From Thermomicrobiales bacterium (lineage in GTDB: Bacteria > Chloroflexota > Chloroflexia > Thermomicrobiales > UBA6265): a stretch of DNA of 64,000 nt. A program made the translations under genes and the position numbers. The stretch lies in assembly GCA_030447415.1 (NCBI GenBank), contig JAUJOZ010000004.1, positions 62,001 to 126,000 on the forward strand. The letters are read 5' to 3'. Position 1 is the stretch's first letter. Every line of letters starts with the position of its first letter. The notes under the pieces were generated by a model. The model had not been told where the DNA came from. It made no database searches and was given only the letters and a program-made list of their open reading frames with translations. Of this stretch, positions 46,333 to 56,300 are shown in pieces.

Positions 46333-46971
46333 GTGGGCGCGTTCGACGACTTCTTCCACCACAGAGACACGAGGCGGGACAATTATCTCTCGCGGCTCTT
46401 TGGATTGTTCAGCGAGAAGGTGGTCCATGCTTGGTGCGCCGACGAGAACGCCCCTTACGAAGACCTAGGCAGACCAATCTTGAGGGAGGCTGAAGAATCA
46501 AGCTGGTCTGTCTTGGACTTCACGCTTCGACGACGCAGCTCGGGCAAGACTTACGCGGCTGAGATGAAGTGCGAGTTGGCATTCGAAAAGTATCGTTACT
46601 TGACCCTCATCGATAGCAACCAATTGGGTCACCACATGACGTCGGTTGCGTTCGCCAAGATCCTCGCCTTGGCCAACGGCTCCAAGGTGTTCGACGTGCG
46701 ATGCCAAGGGAAGCCCGTGGTGGTCGATGGAGCAATCCTCGTCTGGGGAGCGGTCACGCCCGAAGGCCGTGACACGGTCATACGGACCTACGGTTTCGCC
46801 GATGTGCTCTCCGTCGAGTCCATGGTGTCCGACCTCCAAACGTGGCGACCATCGGGATGGGCAGATCTCATCGATTGCCACCGTGGCTGGTCTGTTGAAC
46901 TGTTCGACTTCCTCGCCGGGCCAATGACCCCAGCGGCACCGGCGACGGCCAACGAGGAGGGAAACCGATGA
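46333..46971 (+). CDS. PD-(D/E)XK nuclease-like protein
   Basis: A 212-residue protein from a GTG with GGAGG 7 bases upstream. It contains D62 in SVLDFTLRR and E77-x-K79 in YAAEMKCELAF, a D...ExK arrangement typical of the PD-(D/E)XK nuclease fold; the remainder (RDNYLSRLFGLFSEKVVHAWC, TLIDSNQLGHHM) is alpha/beta. The function is not known. Codon use is less GC-biased than its neighbours, hinting at transfer. Its stop overlaps the aminotransferase ATG by four bases (ATGA), so the two are translationally coupled. Confidence 0.6.
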   Translation: MGAFDDFFHHRDTRRDNYLSRLFGLFSEKVVHAWCADENAPYEDLGRPILREAEESSWSVLDFTLRRRSSGKTYAAEMKCELAFEKYRYLTLIDSNQLGHHMTSVAFAKILALANGSKVFDVRCQGKPVVVDGAILVWGAVTPEGRDTVIRTYGFADVLSVESMVSDLQTWRPSGWADLIDCHRGWSVELFDFLAGPMTPAAPATANEEGNR

Positions 46972-48143
46972 AGCTGGCAACGCGGATGGGGCGACTCGGG
47001 ACGGAGACCGCCTTCGAAGTCCTGGTCCGGGCCAAGGCGCTGGAGGCTCAAGGGCGCGACGTGATTCACCTCGAGATCGGCGAGCCCGATTTCGACACGC
47101 CGGCCAACGTGGTCGAGGCTGGGTGCGAGGCGTTGCGCACCGGCTGGACGCACTATGGGCCGTCGCCGGGGCAGCCGGAGCTGCGGCAGGTCATCGTCGA
47201 CTACATCAACGGCACGCGCGGCACCGCCTACCGACCGGAGCAGGTGGTCGTCACCCCCGGCGGCAAGCCGATCATGTTCTTCGTCATCCTGGCCATGCTG
47301 GAGGCGGGCGACGAGGCAATCTACCCCGACCCCGGCTTCCCGATCTACCGGAGCATGATCGACTTCGTCGGCGCCACCGCCGTCCCGATCCCGCTGCGAG
47401 AGGAGCGCGAGTTCCGCCTTGACGTCGAGGAACTGGCCGGTCTCGTCACCCCCCGCACCCGGCTCCTGATCCTCAACAGCCCGGCCAACCCCACCGGCGG
47501 CGTCCTCGACCGGGCCGACTTGGAGGCGATCGCGCGCCTGGCGGTGGAGCACGACTTCGTCGTCCTGGCCGACGAGATCTACGCCGAGATCCTGTACGAG
47601 GGGGAGCACGTCTCGATCGCGACGATGCCGGGGATGGCGGAGCGAACGATCATCCTCGACGGCTTCTCCAAGACCTACGCGATGACCGGCTGGCGCCTCG
47701 GCTACGGCCTAATGCCGGACGAGATGGCCGCCGCCGTTTCCAAGCTGATGGTCAACAGCGTCTCCTGCACCGCCACCGCGGTCCAGCGCGCCGGCATCGA
47801 GGCGCTCACCGGGCCGCAGGACGAGGTCCGCAAGATGGTCGAGGCGTTCCGCCGTCGCCGCGACCTGATCGTCGAGGGCCTCAACCGCATCCCGGGCGTC
47901 ACCTGCGTCCGGCCCAAGGGCGCCTTCTACGTCTTCCCGAACATCACCGGCACGGGGATGCGCTCCAAGCCGTTCGCCGACGCGCTGCTGGAGGAACACG
48001 GCGTCGCCGCCCTCTCCGGCACCGCCTTCGGCGACCACGGCGAGGGTTACCTGCGCCTCTCGTACGCCAACTCGGAGGAGAACCTCGTCAAGGCCCTGGA
48101 GCGCATCGAGGCCGCGGCCCGCGCGACGGTGGCGGCAGACTGA
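46968..48143 (+). CDS. PLP-dependent class I/II aminotransferase
   Basis: A 391-residue fold-type I aminotransferase. The PLP lysine is in GFSKTYAMTGWRLGY, with the conserved NSPANPTGGV (substrate/PLP Asn), ADEIYAEILYEG (Asp) and a C-terminal RLSYANSEENL (carboxylate-binding Arg). This is the aspartate/branched aminotransferase-like group; the substrate cannot be read. Its ATG overlaps the upstream nuclease-like gene by four bases. A nucleoside phosphorylase remnant follows in convergent orientation. Confidence 0.92.
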   Translation: MKLATRMGRLGTETAFEVLVRAKALEAQGRDVIHLEIGEPDFDTPANVVEAGCEALRTGWTHYGPSPGQPELRQVIVDYINGTRGTAYRPEQVVVTPGGKPIMFFVILAMLEAGDEAIYPDPGFPIYRSMIDFVGATAVPIPLREEREFRLDVEELAGLVTPRTRLLILNSPANPTGGVLDRADLEAIARLAVEHDFVVLADEIYAEILYEGEHVSIATMPGMAERTIILDGFSKTYAMTGWRLGYGLMPDEMAAAVSKLMVNSVSCTATAVQRAGIEALTGPQDEVRKMVEAFRRRRDLIVEGLNRIPGVTCVRPKGAFYVFPNITGTGMRSKPFADALLEEHGVAALSGTAFGDHGEGYLRLSYANSEENLVKALERIEAAARATVAAD

Positions 48144-48162
48144 GCGAGGCGCGATCGCGGGG

Positions 48163-48440
48163 TCAGGTGAGGGCGGCCCGCGCCGCCCGGTACAGCGTCT
48201 CCAACCCCGCCCGCGTCCGCTCGGAGTCGAATTGCGGGTCCCAAACGAGCACGGCCAGGGAATCGCTGACGACTAAGGCCGCGGCGAGGTCGACTCGCCG
48301 GAAGCGAGCGACGGCGAGAAGGAAGTCGCCTCCATCTCGACGGTCAGGACGCCGCGCGCCTGGTAGTGCCAGGGTTCTTCTGCCGTCCCCCGCCCGGCGT
48401 GGCGCATACGGCGACGTCGCCTGGGCGTCAAGCGCCTTCA
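48163..48440 (-). pseudogene. remnant of a uridine/nucleoside phosphorylase (C-terminal part)
   Basis: The minus strand retains the C-terminal ~90 residues of a nucleoside phosphorylase in two frames. One frame gives WHYQARGVLTVEMEATSF (the signature MEA loop), which shifts into AVARFRRVDLAAALVVSDSL and the terminal helix. A single frameshift joins the two. No N-terminal part or start codon is present. The gene is decayed. Confidence 0.5.
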
Positions 48441-48589
48441 GCATGACGGAGCGTTGGACGGGACGATTCGAACGTATCACGCCAAGCGAAGACCGTCACC
48501 AGGACGCGCTTCCTAGAACGAGTCTCCGCCGCCTCAATTCGTTCCTGGTTCCGACCACCCATACCCGTCCGCTGCCGCCTGCGACTGGC

Positions 48590-50269
48590 CTACGCCTCGC
48601 CGGTGAACACCGCGAGGTGGACGTGCAGCGCCAGTTGCAGGCGCAGGCGGACGCCGGCATCGTCCAGGTCGAGCCCGGTAATCTCCCGGACGCGGTCGAG
48701 ACGGTAGAGGACGGTGTTGCGGTGGACGTGGAGCATGGCCGCCGCTTCCTTCGGGCTACACCGGGCGGCGAAGAACGCATCGAGCGTTCGCACCAAGTCG
48801 GCGCCGTGCTCGCGGTCATAGGCAATGAGCGCGCCGATCGACTCGTCGTGAAAGCTCCGCAGCTCCGGCAGGCTCTCGGCGGCGAAGATGAGCCGGTAGA
48901 CACCGAGGTCATCGAAGCGGGTGAGGTGGCCCGGGCCCTTGAGACGGCGGCCGAGGGTCAAGGCCTGCTTCGCCTCCTGGTGCGACTGCCGGATGCCGGC
49001 CAGCCCGGCCCGGGGCATCCCAACTCCGAGGGAGAGGACGTTGGCGCCGTCGCTGCCCGGCAAGGCGGCAGCGAGATCGTCGTGGATCTGCTGGGCGACG
49101 CGGGGGGCGTTGGTGGCCACCTGCACTGGCCACACGATCTCCGCGCTGTTGTTCCGCACCCGCCACAACGCGCGCGCGTCGCGCCCTGCCTTGGCTGCGC
49201 CCGCCCGCGCCATCACCTCCTCCAGTCCCGCCCAGCGACCCTCCCTCCCCGGATCGTGGCCCCGAACCGGACCGGGGGTGGTCGGGTCGAGGCGGACGAC
49301 GAGCGCGACGTGCGGGACGAGGAGGTTATGCCCGAGACGCTTGGCCTGCTGCAGGAGCGTGGTCTCGCTGCGCAGCGCCCCATCGAGCACCTCGTCGAGG
49401 ACGTGAAGCTCAACCTCGCGTCGGGCACTCGCGGCGGCATGCTCGCGAGCCAGGACGACGGCGCAGGCCGCCGCGCCACGTGCCGTCAGGGGGCCGTCCT
49501 CCGGCGCGTGCCCCCCGCGCGGGACGACCAGGGAGAGGCTGCCGAGCAGCCCGTTCGGCCCCATGATGGGCGCGACGATCCGGGCCCATTCGCCGTCCAG
49601 CGCGCGCGCAGCGGTCGGCGGGTCGGCGGGGCTGCTGGCCGCCGCGGTGCGGAGCCAGCGCGCCAGGTCGGGATGTCCGGCGGCCAGGAGCGGCTCGACG
49701 CGGGACCGACCTGGGGCGCGCTCTCGCGGCGCGTGGTAGGCGAGGAGGCGACCATCCCGTCCTTCGAGAGCGACGTCCCGGCCAGCCAGCTCGGCGAGCG
49801 TGCGGACCATGACCGACAGCGGCTCCCCGGCGATGGCCAGTTCCATCAACCGGCGTCCGACCTCCTGTCCCCGGCGCTGGACCTCCCTTCGCCGCTCGGT
49901 GATGAGGCGGGAGGCTTCCCGCTCCAGTGGTCCGAGGTCGGCGTCTCTGGGGAGTTGCAGCAGCGGCACCCCAGCCTCATCGGCCGCCGTCCGCGCCGCC
50001 TTGGATACGGCCCCGACGTGGGCGACCGCAGCCACGCCGAAGGCCGCGAGTTGGCGCACGGCCGCCTCCAGCGTCAGCCGCTCGTCGAGCAGCGCCAACA
50101 TCTGCGGCGGCAGCAGCACCAGCTCGCCGCCGCTGAGATGGCCGAAGGCCGGCGGGGTCGGCCGCAGTCGCGTCGCCCACGTCACCTCCCGCCCGAGCCC
50201 GGTCGCCCCCGCGGCGACCCGCGTCCCCTTCGGCAGGGCAAGGGTGATGACGTCGTCAACGGTAATCAT
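48590..50269 (-). CDS. PucR-family transcriptional regulator
   Basis: A 559-residue regulator. The N-terminal PucR domain (~1-125, ITVDDVITLALPKGTRVAAG, GGELVLLPPQML) is followed by a GAF-like central region with a CdaR-type middle domain (~290-430) and a C-terminal helix-turn-helix of the PucR/CdaR type (~490-545, ARCSPKEAAAMLHVHRNTVLYRL). Such regulators respond to purine, sugar-acid or amine metabolites. Neighbouring candidates are the aminotransferase and the glutamine synthetase, but no binding site was identified. The start ATG has a weak site. Confidence 0.87.
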   Translation of the reverse strand: MITVDDVITLALPKGTRVAAGATGLGREVTWATRLRPTPPAFGHLSGGELVLLPPQMLALLDERLTLEAAVRQLAAFGVAAVAHVGAVSKAARTAADEAGVPLLQLPRDADLGPLEREASRLITERRREVQRRGQEVGRRLMELAIAGEPLSVMVRTLAELAGRDVALEGRDGRLLAYHAPRERAPGRSRVEPLLAAGHPDLARWLRTAAASSPADPPTAARALDGEWARIVAPIMGPNGLLGSLSLVVPRGGHAPEDGPLTARGAAACAVVLAREHAAASARREVELHVLDEVLDGALRSETTLLQQAKRLGHNLLVPHVALVVRLDPTTPGPVRGHDPGREGRWAGLEEVMARAGAAKAGRDARALWRVRNNSAEIVWPVQVATNAPRVAQQIHDDLAAALPGSDGANVLSLGVGMPRAGLAGIRQSHQEAKQALTLGRRLKGPGHLTRFDDLGVYRLIFAAESLPELRSFHDESIGALIAYDREHGADLVRTLDAFFAARCSPKEAAAMLHVHRNTVLYRLDRVREITGLDLDDAGVRLRLQLALHVHLAVFTGEA

Positions 50270-50404
50270 GGGTCGGAATCGGCGCGACGGCGAGTCGGCA
50301 CATTGCCAAACTGAGCGGCCGCCGCTTGGCAAATGCAGTCACGCATCCGGTTCTTCACCCTGATCTCCTTTCGCTGATCTGCTGTCTGGTCGACTCGTCA
50401 GTCA

Positions 50405-51404
50405 CCGTACCGCGCGTGCTCCCAGGGACTGACGTAGCGTCGGTAGTCGTCCCACTCCGCGCGCTTGACGAGCAGGAGTTGGTCGCACACGTAGTCGCCG
50501 ATAGCGGCGCGGACGATATCGTCTTCGGTGAGGGCAGCGAGCGCGTCGCCGAGGGTGGCAGGGAGCGGCGGCACGCCGAGCCGCCCCAGCTCCGCGTCGT
50601 CATAGCGGATGAGCGTCTCGTCCAGGGGATCGGGTGGCTCCTCACCCTGCCGAATACCATCGAGGGCGCATGCCAGGGTCACGGCTAGCGCGAGATAGGG
50701 GTTGGCACAGGCGTCGGGGGAGCGCAGCTCCAGCTCCAGGGCCGCCTCCGCGCTCGATGCCGAGGATGGGACGCGGATCAACGACGCCTGGCTGACGCGG
50801 GCCCAGGTCGCGTGGCGGGGAGCACGGTGGCCGGCGGCGAGGCGCTTGTAGGAGTTAACGGTCGGGCAGACGACCGCGCACATTGCGCTCGCGTGCGTGA
50901 GCTGTCCGGCGATCGCGTGGCGGCCGACAGAAGACAGGTCGTCGCGTTCGTCGCGCAGGGCGTCGGCCCCATCGCCGAGGCGGGCCAGGCGCTGGAAGAC
51001 GTGCATGCCGGAGCCCGGCGCGTCGGACAGCGGCTTCGGCATGAACGTCGCGCGCAGGCCGCGGCGACCCGCAACGGAGCGGACCACCTGGCGGACCGTC
51101 ATCACCTGGTCGGCCATCCGCAACGCCCCGGCCGGCCACAGGTCGAGCTCTTCCTGACCGGGACCCGTTTCGTGGTGGGCCCCGCCTACCCCGATGCCCA
51201 TCTCGTGGAGCGTGGCGAGGATCACGTCGCGGGTGCCGGCGATGAGGTCCTCGCCGACGTCGAAGTAGCCCCCGGCGTCCGGCGGACGGGGCCCGGCGGC
51301 GTCCTGGCGCAGCCGGTAGAACACGACCTCCAGCGCGACGCGATAGTCATAGCCCGCCGCCGTTTCTGCGGCGAGCGCGCGCTCCAACACGGAGCGGGGC
51401 TCGC
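50405..51404 (-). repeat. tandem direct repeat, unit A (intact GS C-terminal half)
   Basis: About 1000 bp nearly identical to 51411-52410, offset by 1005-1006 bases. Both begin CCGTACCGCGCGTGCTCCCA (at 50405 and 51411). This unit keeps one reading frame. Confidence 0.85.
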
Positions 51405-51410
51405 CACTCG

Positions 51411-52410
51411 CCGTACCGCGCGTGCTCCCAGGGACTGACGTAGCGTCGGTAGTCGGCCCCTCGGCGCGCTTGACGAGGAGGAGTTGGTCGCAGACGTAGT
51501 CGCCGATAGCGGCGCGGACGATATCGTCTTCGGTGAGGGCGGCGAGGGCGTCGCCGAGGGTGACGGGGAGCGGCGGCACGCCGAGGCCGCCCCAGCTCCG
51601 CGTCGTCGTAGCGGATGAGCGTCTCGTCCAGCGGGGATCCGGCGGCTCCTCACCCTGGCGGATGCCGTCGAGGGCGCATGCCAGGGTCACGGCTAGCGCG
51701 AGATAGGGGTTGGCCATGGCGTCGGGCGAGCGCAGCTCCAGCTCGAGGGCCGCCTCCTCGCTCGATGCCGAGGCCGGCACCCGGATCAACGACGCCTGGC
51801 TGACGCGCGCCCAGGTCGCGTGGCGCGGCGCGGTGGCCGGCGGCGAGGCGCTTGTAGGAGTTGACGGTCGGGCAGACGACCGCGCAGGCGCCGCTCGCGT
51901 GCGTGAGCTGTCCGGCGATCGCGTGGCGGCCGACGCCGACAGGTCGTCGCGTTCGTCGCGCAGGGCGTCGGCCCCATCGCCGAGGCGGGCCAGGCGCTGG
52001 AAGACGTGCATGCCGGAGCCCGGCGCGTCGGACAGCGGCTTCGGCATGAACGTCGCGCGCAGGCCGCGGCGCTGGGCGACCGCGCGGACCACCTGGCGGA
52101 CCGTCAGCACCTGGTCGGCCATCCGCAACGCCCCGGCCGGCCACAGGTCGAGCTCTTCCTGACCGGGACCCGTTTCGTGGTGGGCCCCGCCGACCTCGAT
52201 GCCCATCTCGTGGAGCGTGGCGAGGATCTCGTCGCGGGTGCCGGCGATGAGGTCCTCGCCGACGCCGAAGTAGCCACCGGCGTCCGGCGGCAGCGGACCG
52301 GCGGCGTCCTGGCGCAGCAGGTAGAACTCGACCTCCAGCGCGACCCGGTAGTCGAAGCCCGCCGCCGTTGCTGCGGCGAGCGCGCGCTCCAGGACGGAGC
52401 GGGGATCGCC
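51411..52410 (-). repeat. tandem direct repeat, unit B (frame-disturbed)
   Basis: Near-copy of 50405-51404. Relative to unit A it contains several one-base insertions and deletions that break the frame in pairs. It carries the junction to the unique N-terminal part of glnA. Confidence 0.85.
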
Positions 52411-52768
52411 GGCGAAGGGGCTGGCCGTCGCGCCGGCGGACGGAACAGGACAGGCGGGCGCGGCGCGGCGTCTCGTCGGCGCCGGGAAAGACGACGAGGG
52501 TCCCCGGGTCCGGGACGAGATAGAGGTCGAGCTCGACCTCGCGCAGGCCACCGGTGAGCGCCGACCCGTCGAAGCGGTAGCCGTGGGCTAGGACGGGCGG
52601 CAAGAGGTCGGCCGGGATCGTCATCGCCCGCGCCCCGCCGGCGATGTCGCTGAACTGGAGGTCGACCAGCCGCACGCCATCGTGCGCGGACGCGGTCAGC
52701 GCCGCCTCGCCGCCTCCCCCCGGTCCCGCGCCGGGCCTCGACTGCTGCTCGACGCCATGCGCCGCCAT

Positions 52769-53360
52769 GCCTCTCTCCGCTCCTCGGCACCCGTCCCGCG
52801 CGGGCCGGGTCGCATTTGGGCTCCCAGTCCAATCGTGTGATCGCCGCAGCTGGGCGGGAGACATTAGCGTGCGGTGCCCGTTTGACCCAACGTGGTCCCA
52901 TCGGATCGCACAGTCGGCGGGGTGGCGGTAAGCCTCGGCCATCGCCGATTCGCGGCCGGCCTGCCATGTCCCGTTCCGGGGCACCTGGCGTGATGGCCGC
53001 CCGCATTGTGGAGGAAAAGTCCGCCGGTGAGGAATACTACGGCGGCTGCGGTGCTGCGCATCCGTCATGCGAACTCGGTCCCTCGTCTCTTGGGCGCTCG
53101 GCCTAAACAATCGCCCCATCTTCTTGATGTCCAGCACCTAGGCCTTCTCGGACCCTCTTTCTAGACTGGGGGTCCCCACAGTGGCGTGGGTCTTCCCGTT
53201 GGCGTCCGCCGGTCGCTCCCGCGTGAACATCGGTCCGGCCCGCGGGGCCCACGGGCGTGGTGGTCGGTCAGCGCGGACCGCTCGTCGCCGTTTCGCGCAC
53301 AGCCAGGGCACGGTCGAGGCGCCACGGCGTCCTCCGCCTCATGTCCACGCGAAACCGGCC
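52769..53360. other. divergent promoter region between glnA and gltB
   Basis: About 590 bp between divergently read ammonia-assimilation genes. A less GC-rich patch near 53100-53165 (CTAAACAATCGCC, TTTCTAGACT) could hold a promoter, but no pair with correct spacing was found. No gene was seen. Confidence 0.4.
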
Positions 53361-56300
53361 ATGACCCAGACCCACAGCCATCTCCAGGGGGAGCACCCCG
53401 CTCCCGACCTGGCGCCCGCTCTACGACCCGAGCTACGAGAGCGACGCGTGCGGCGTCGGTCTCGTCGTCGATGTTGCCGGGCGGCCGTCGCGCGTCGATC
53501 GTCACGCGTGCGCTGGCCGGCCTGGTCAACCTGACCCACCGCGGCGGCGTCGGCGCCGACGAACGGACCGGGGACGGAGCCGGGCTCCTGACCCAGATCC
53601 CCTTCGCGCTCTTCGCCCCGGAACTGGAGCGGCTCGGCGGGCGTGTCGAGCCCGGCGACCTCGGCGTCGCCATGACGTTCCTGCCACGAGCCGCGGCCGC
53701 CGCTGACCGAGCGCGGGCGATCATGGAAGAAGCGGCTCAGGAGCAGGGTCTGGGGCTTCTCGGCTGGCGGAAGGTGCCGGTCGACGCGGGTGTGCTCGGC
53801 CGCACCGCGGCCGCCACGCTGCCCCGGATCGGCCAACTTCTGCTCGCGCCCGCGGTCGGCCCGGCGCGGGGTCGCGTTCGAGCGCGACCTGTTCCTGGCG
53901 CGCAAGGCGGCGGAGCGAGCCGCCGCCGCGCACGGGCTGAACGGGTTCTTCGTCGTCTCCTGCTCGGCGCGCACGCTGATCTACAAGGGGTTCTGCCTGC
54001 CCGGGACCTGGCCACCTTCTATCTCGATCTCCAGGGCCCGGCCTACGCCAGCGCGATCGCCCTGTTTCACCAGCGCTACTCCACCAACACCCTGCCGACG
54101 TGGGGTTGGCGCAGCCGTTCCGGTTCCTGGCCCACAACGGGGAGATCAACACCGTCCAGGGCAACCGGAGCTGGATGGAGGCGCGGGCCCCGGGGCTGCG
54201 GTTGGCGGACGGAACGGGGGTCGAGGCGCTGCGGCCGATCGTCTCGACGACCGGCAGCGACTCGCTCAGCCTCGACAATACGCTGGAATTGCTTTACCAC
54301 GGCGGTCGCTCCCTGCCGCATGCATTGATGATGCTGGTGCCGGAGCCTTGGGAGCAATTGCCGGATATGCCGGCCGACCGCCGTGCCTTCTACGATTTCC
54401 ACGCCGGCCTGATGGAACAGTGGGACGGTCCGGCGGCGCTGGCCTTCAGCGACGGGGTGCTGGCCGGGGCGACGCTCGACCGCAACGGCCTGCGCCCGCT
54501 GCGCTACGCGCTGACCGCCGACGGCCTGTTCGTCGCCGGCTCGAGGCAGGGACCGTCGCCATCGACCAGGGGACAGTCGTCGAGAAGGGACGGCTCGGAC
54601 CCGGCCAGATGATCGTCGTCGACACGAGCCGTGGCCTGGTGCTGCACAACGACGAACTGAAGGCCGAGGTCGCGGCCCGCGCCCCGTACGCCGCCTGGCT
54701 GGAGGCGGGTCGCGTGCGCCTGGCCGTGCCCGACGTGGCCGACGCACCCGCACGGACACCCATCCCCGAGCCGCCGGCGGAGCGCCGGCCGCGGCCGGCC
54801 GCGGACGCGGAACTGGTCGCGGTCCAGCGCGTCTTCGGCTACTCGGGGGAGGATATCCGCTTGATCGTCACTCCCATGGCGGGGGAGGCGAAGGAGCCGA
54901 CCTGGTCGATGGGCGACGATGCGCCGCTCGCGGACCTGCCCGAGCGGCCGCGGCCGCTGACCGCCTACTTCCGGCAGCGCTTCGCCCAGGTGACCAACCC
55001 GGCGATCGACTCGCTGCGCGAGCGCAAGGTGATGGCGGTCGACGCCTTCCTCGGCCCCCGTGGCAACCTGCTGATCGAGGAACCCGCGCAGGCTCGCCTC
55101 GTCCACCTCTCAAGCGTGCTCGTCACCGAGCCGGAACTGACGGCCCTCGCCGCGCTCGACGCCGGCTCGCTGCGGGCCGCGACCCTCTCCACGCTGTTCC
55201 GGGTGCCGGAGGAAGCGGGTGACGCGGCAAGCGTGACGCATGCGTCGCCCCTCGAGGACGCACTCGAGCGTCTGCTGGAACAGGCGGAGCGGGCAGTGCA
55301 CGAGGGCGCGAGCATCCTGATTCTCAGCGACCGTGGGGTCGACGCGGGCCACGCGCCCGTACCAATGCTGCTGGCCGTGGCGGCGATCCACCACCATCTG
55401 ATCCGCCGCGGGCTGCGCATGCGCGTCGACCTCGTTGCGGAGACCGGCGAGGTCTGGGACGTCCATGCACTGGCCTGCCTGATCGGCTACGGCGCGGCGG
55501 CCGTTCACCCCTACCTAGCGCTAGCGGCGGCCGGGTCACTGGCGGCAACCCGCGGCTATGAGGCGATGACGGCGGAGCACCTGCGATGCAACTACTTAAA
55601 GGCACTGGAGAACGGACTGCTCAAGGTGGCGGCCAAGATGGGGATCTCGACCGCCGGCGGTTACCGGGGGGCGCAGATCTTCGAGGCGATCGGGCTCGAC
55701 CGGAGGCTGGTTGAGCGGCACTTCACCGGTACGCCATCCCGCCTCGGCGGCCTGGGGCTGGCCGAGATCGGTGCCGACGTGCTGCGCCGCCATCACGAGG
55801 CGTACGCCGAGCCGGCGGCCAAGCTGCCTGACTTCGGGCTGATTCGGTTCCGCAAGGACGGCGAGCCCCACGCGTTCAGCCCGACGACAGTCAAGGCGTT
55901 GCAGAAGGCGGTCGAGAGTGGCGACCCGGTGGACTACGAGGCGTATCGCGAGCAGGTGGCCGCCCACCCACCGACTGCTATCCGCGACCTCATCGCGCTC
56001 AAGCCGCTTGGGGCGCCGGTGCCCCTGGCGGAGGTCGAGTCCATCGACGCCATCATCGAACGCTTCGTGGTGACGGCGATGTCGCTGGGAGCGCTCAGCC
56101 CGGAGGCGTACCGCACGCTCGCGATCGCCATGAACCGGCTCGGGGCGCGCTCGAACTCGGGCGAGGGGGGCGAGGACCCCGGATGGTATGAGGAGGCAGG
56201 GCCGGACGTGCCCCACTCCAAGGTGAAGCAGGTCGCATCCGGCCGCTTCGGGGTGACGGCGACCTACCTCTCGCGGGCCGAGGAACTGGAGATCAAGATC

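Larger units (their letters stand above)
50398..52768 (-). pseudogene. glnA: glutamine synthetase gene with a ~1-kb tandem duplication and frameshifts
   Basis: From ATG 52768 (GAGGAGCGGAGAG upstream) the gene encodes an N-terminal GS region (DIAGGARAMTIPADLLPPVL, GSALTGGLREVELDLYLVPD). It shifts frame near 52440 and then encodes EVEFYLLRQD, HHETGPGQEELDLWP, FMPKP and GSGMHVFQ, the GS catalytic core, up to LLLVKRAE. The whole C-terminal ~330 codons are then present a second time (50405-51404), this time in one intact frame ending SPWEHARYGD. The first copy carries compensating indels near 51935, 51830, 51630 and 51450. The intended product is glutamine synthetase, which assimilates ammonia with GOGAT. 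Confidence 0.75.
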
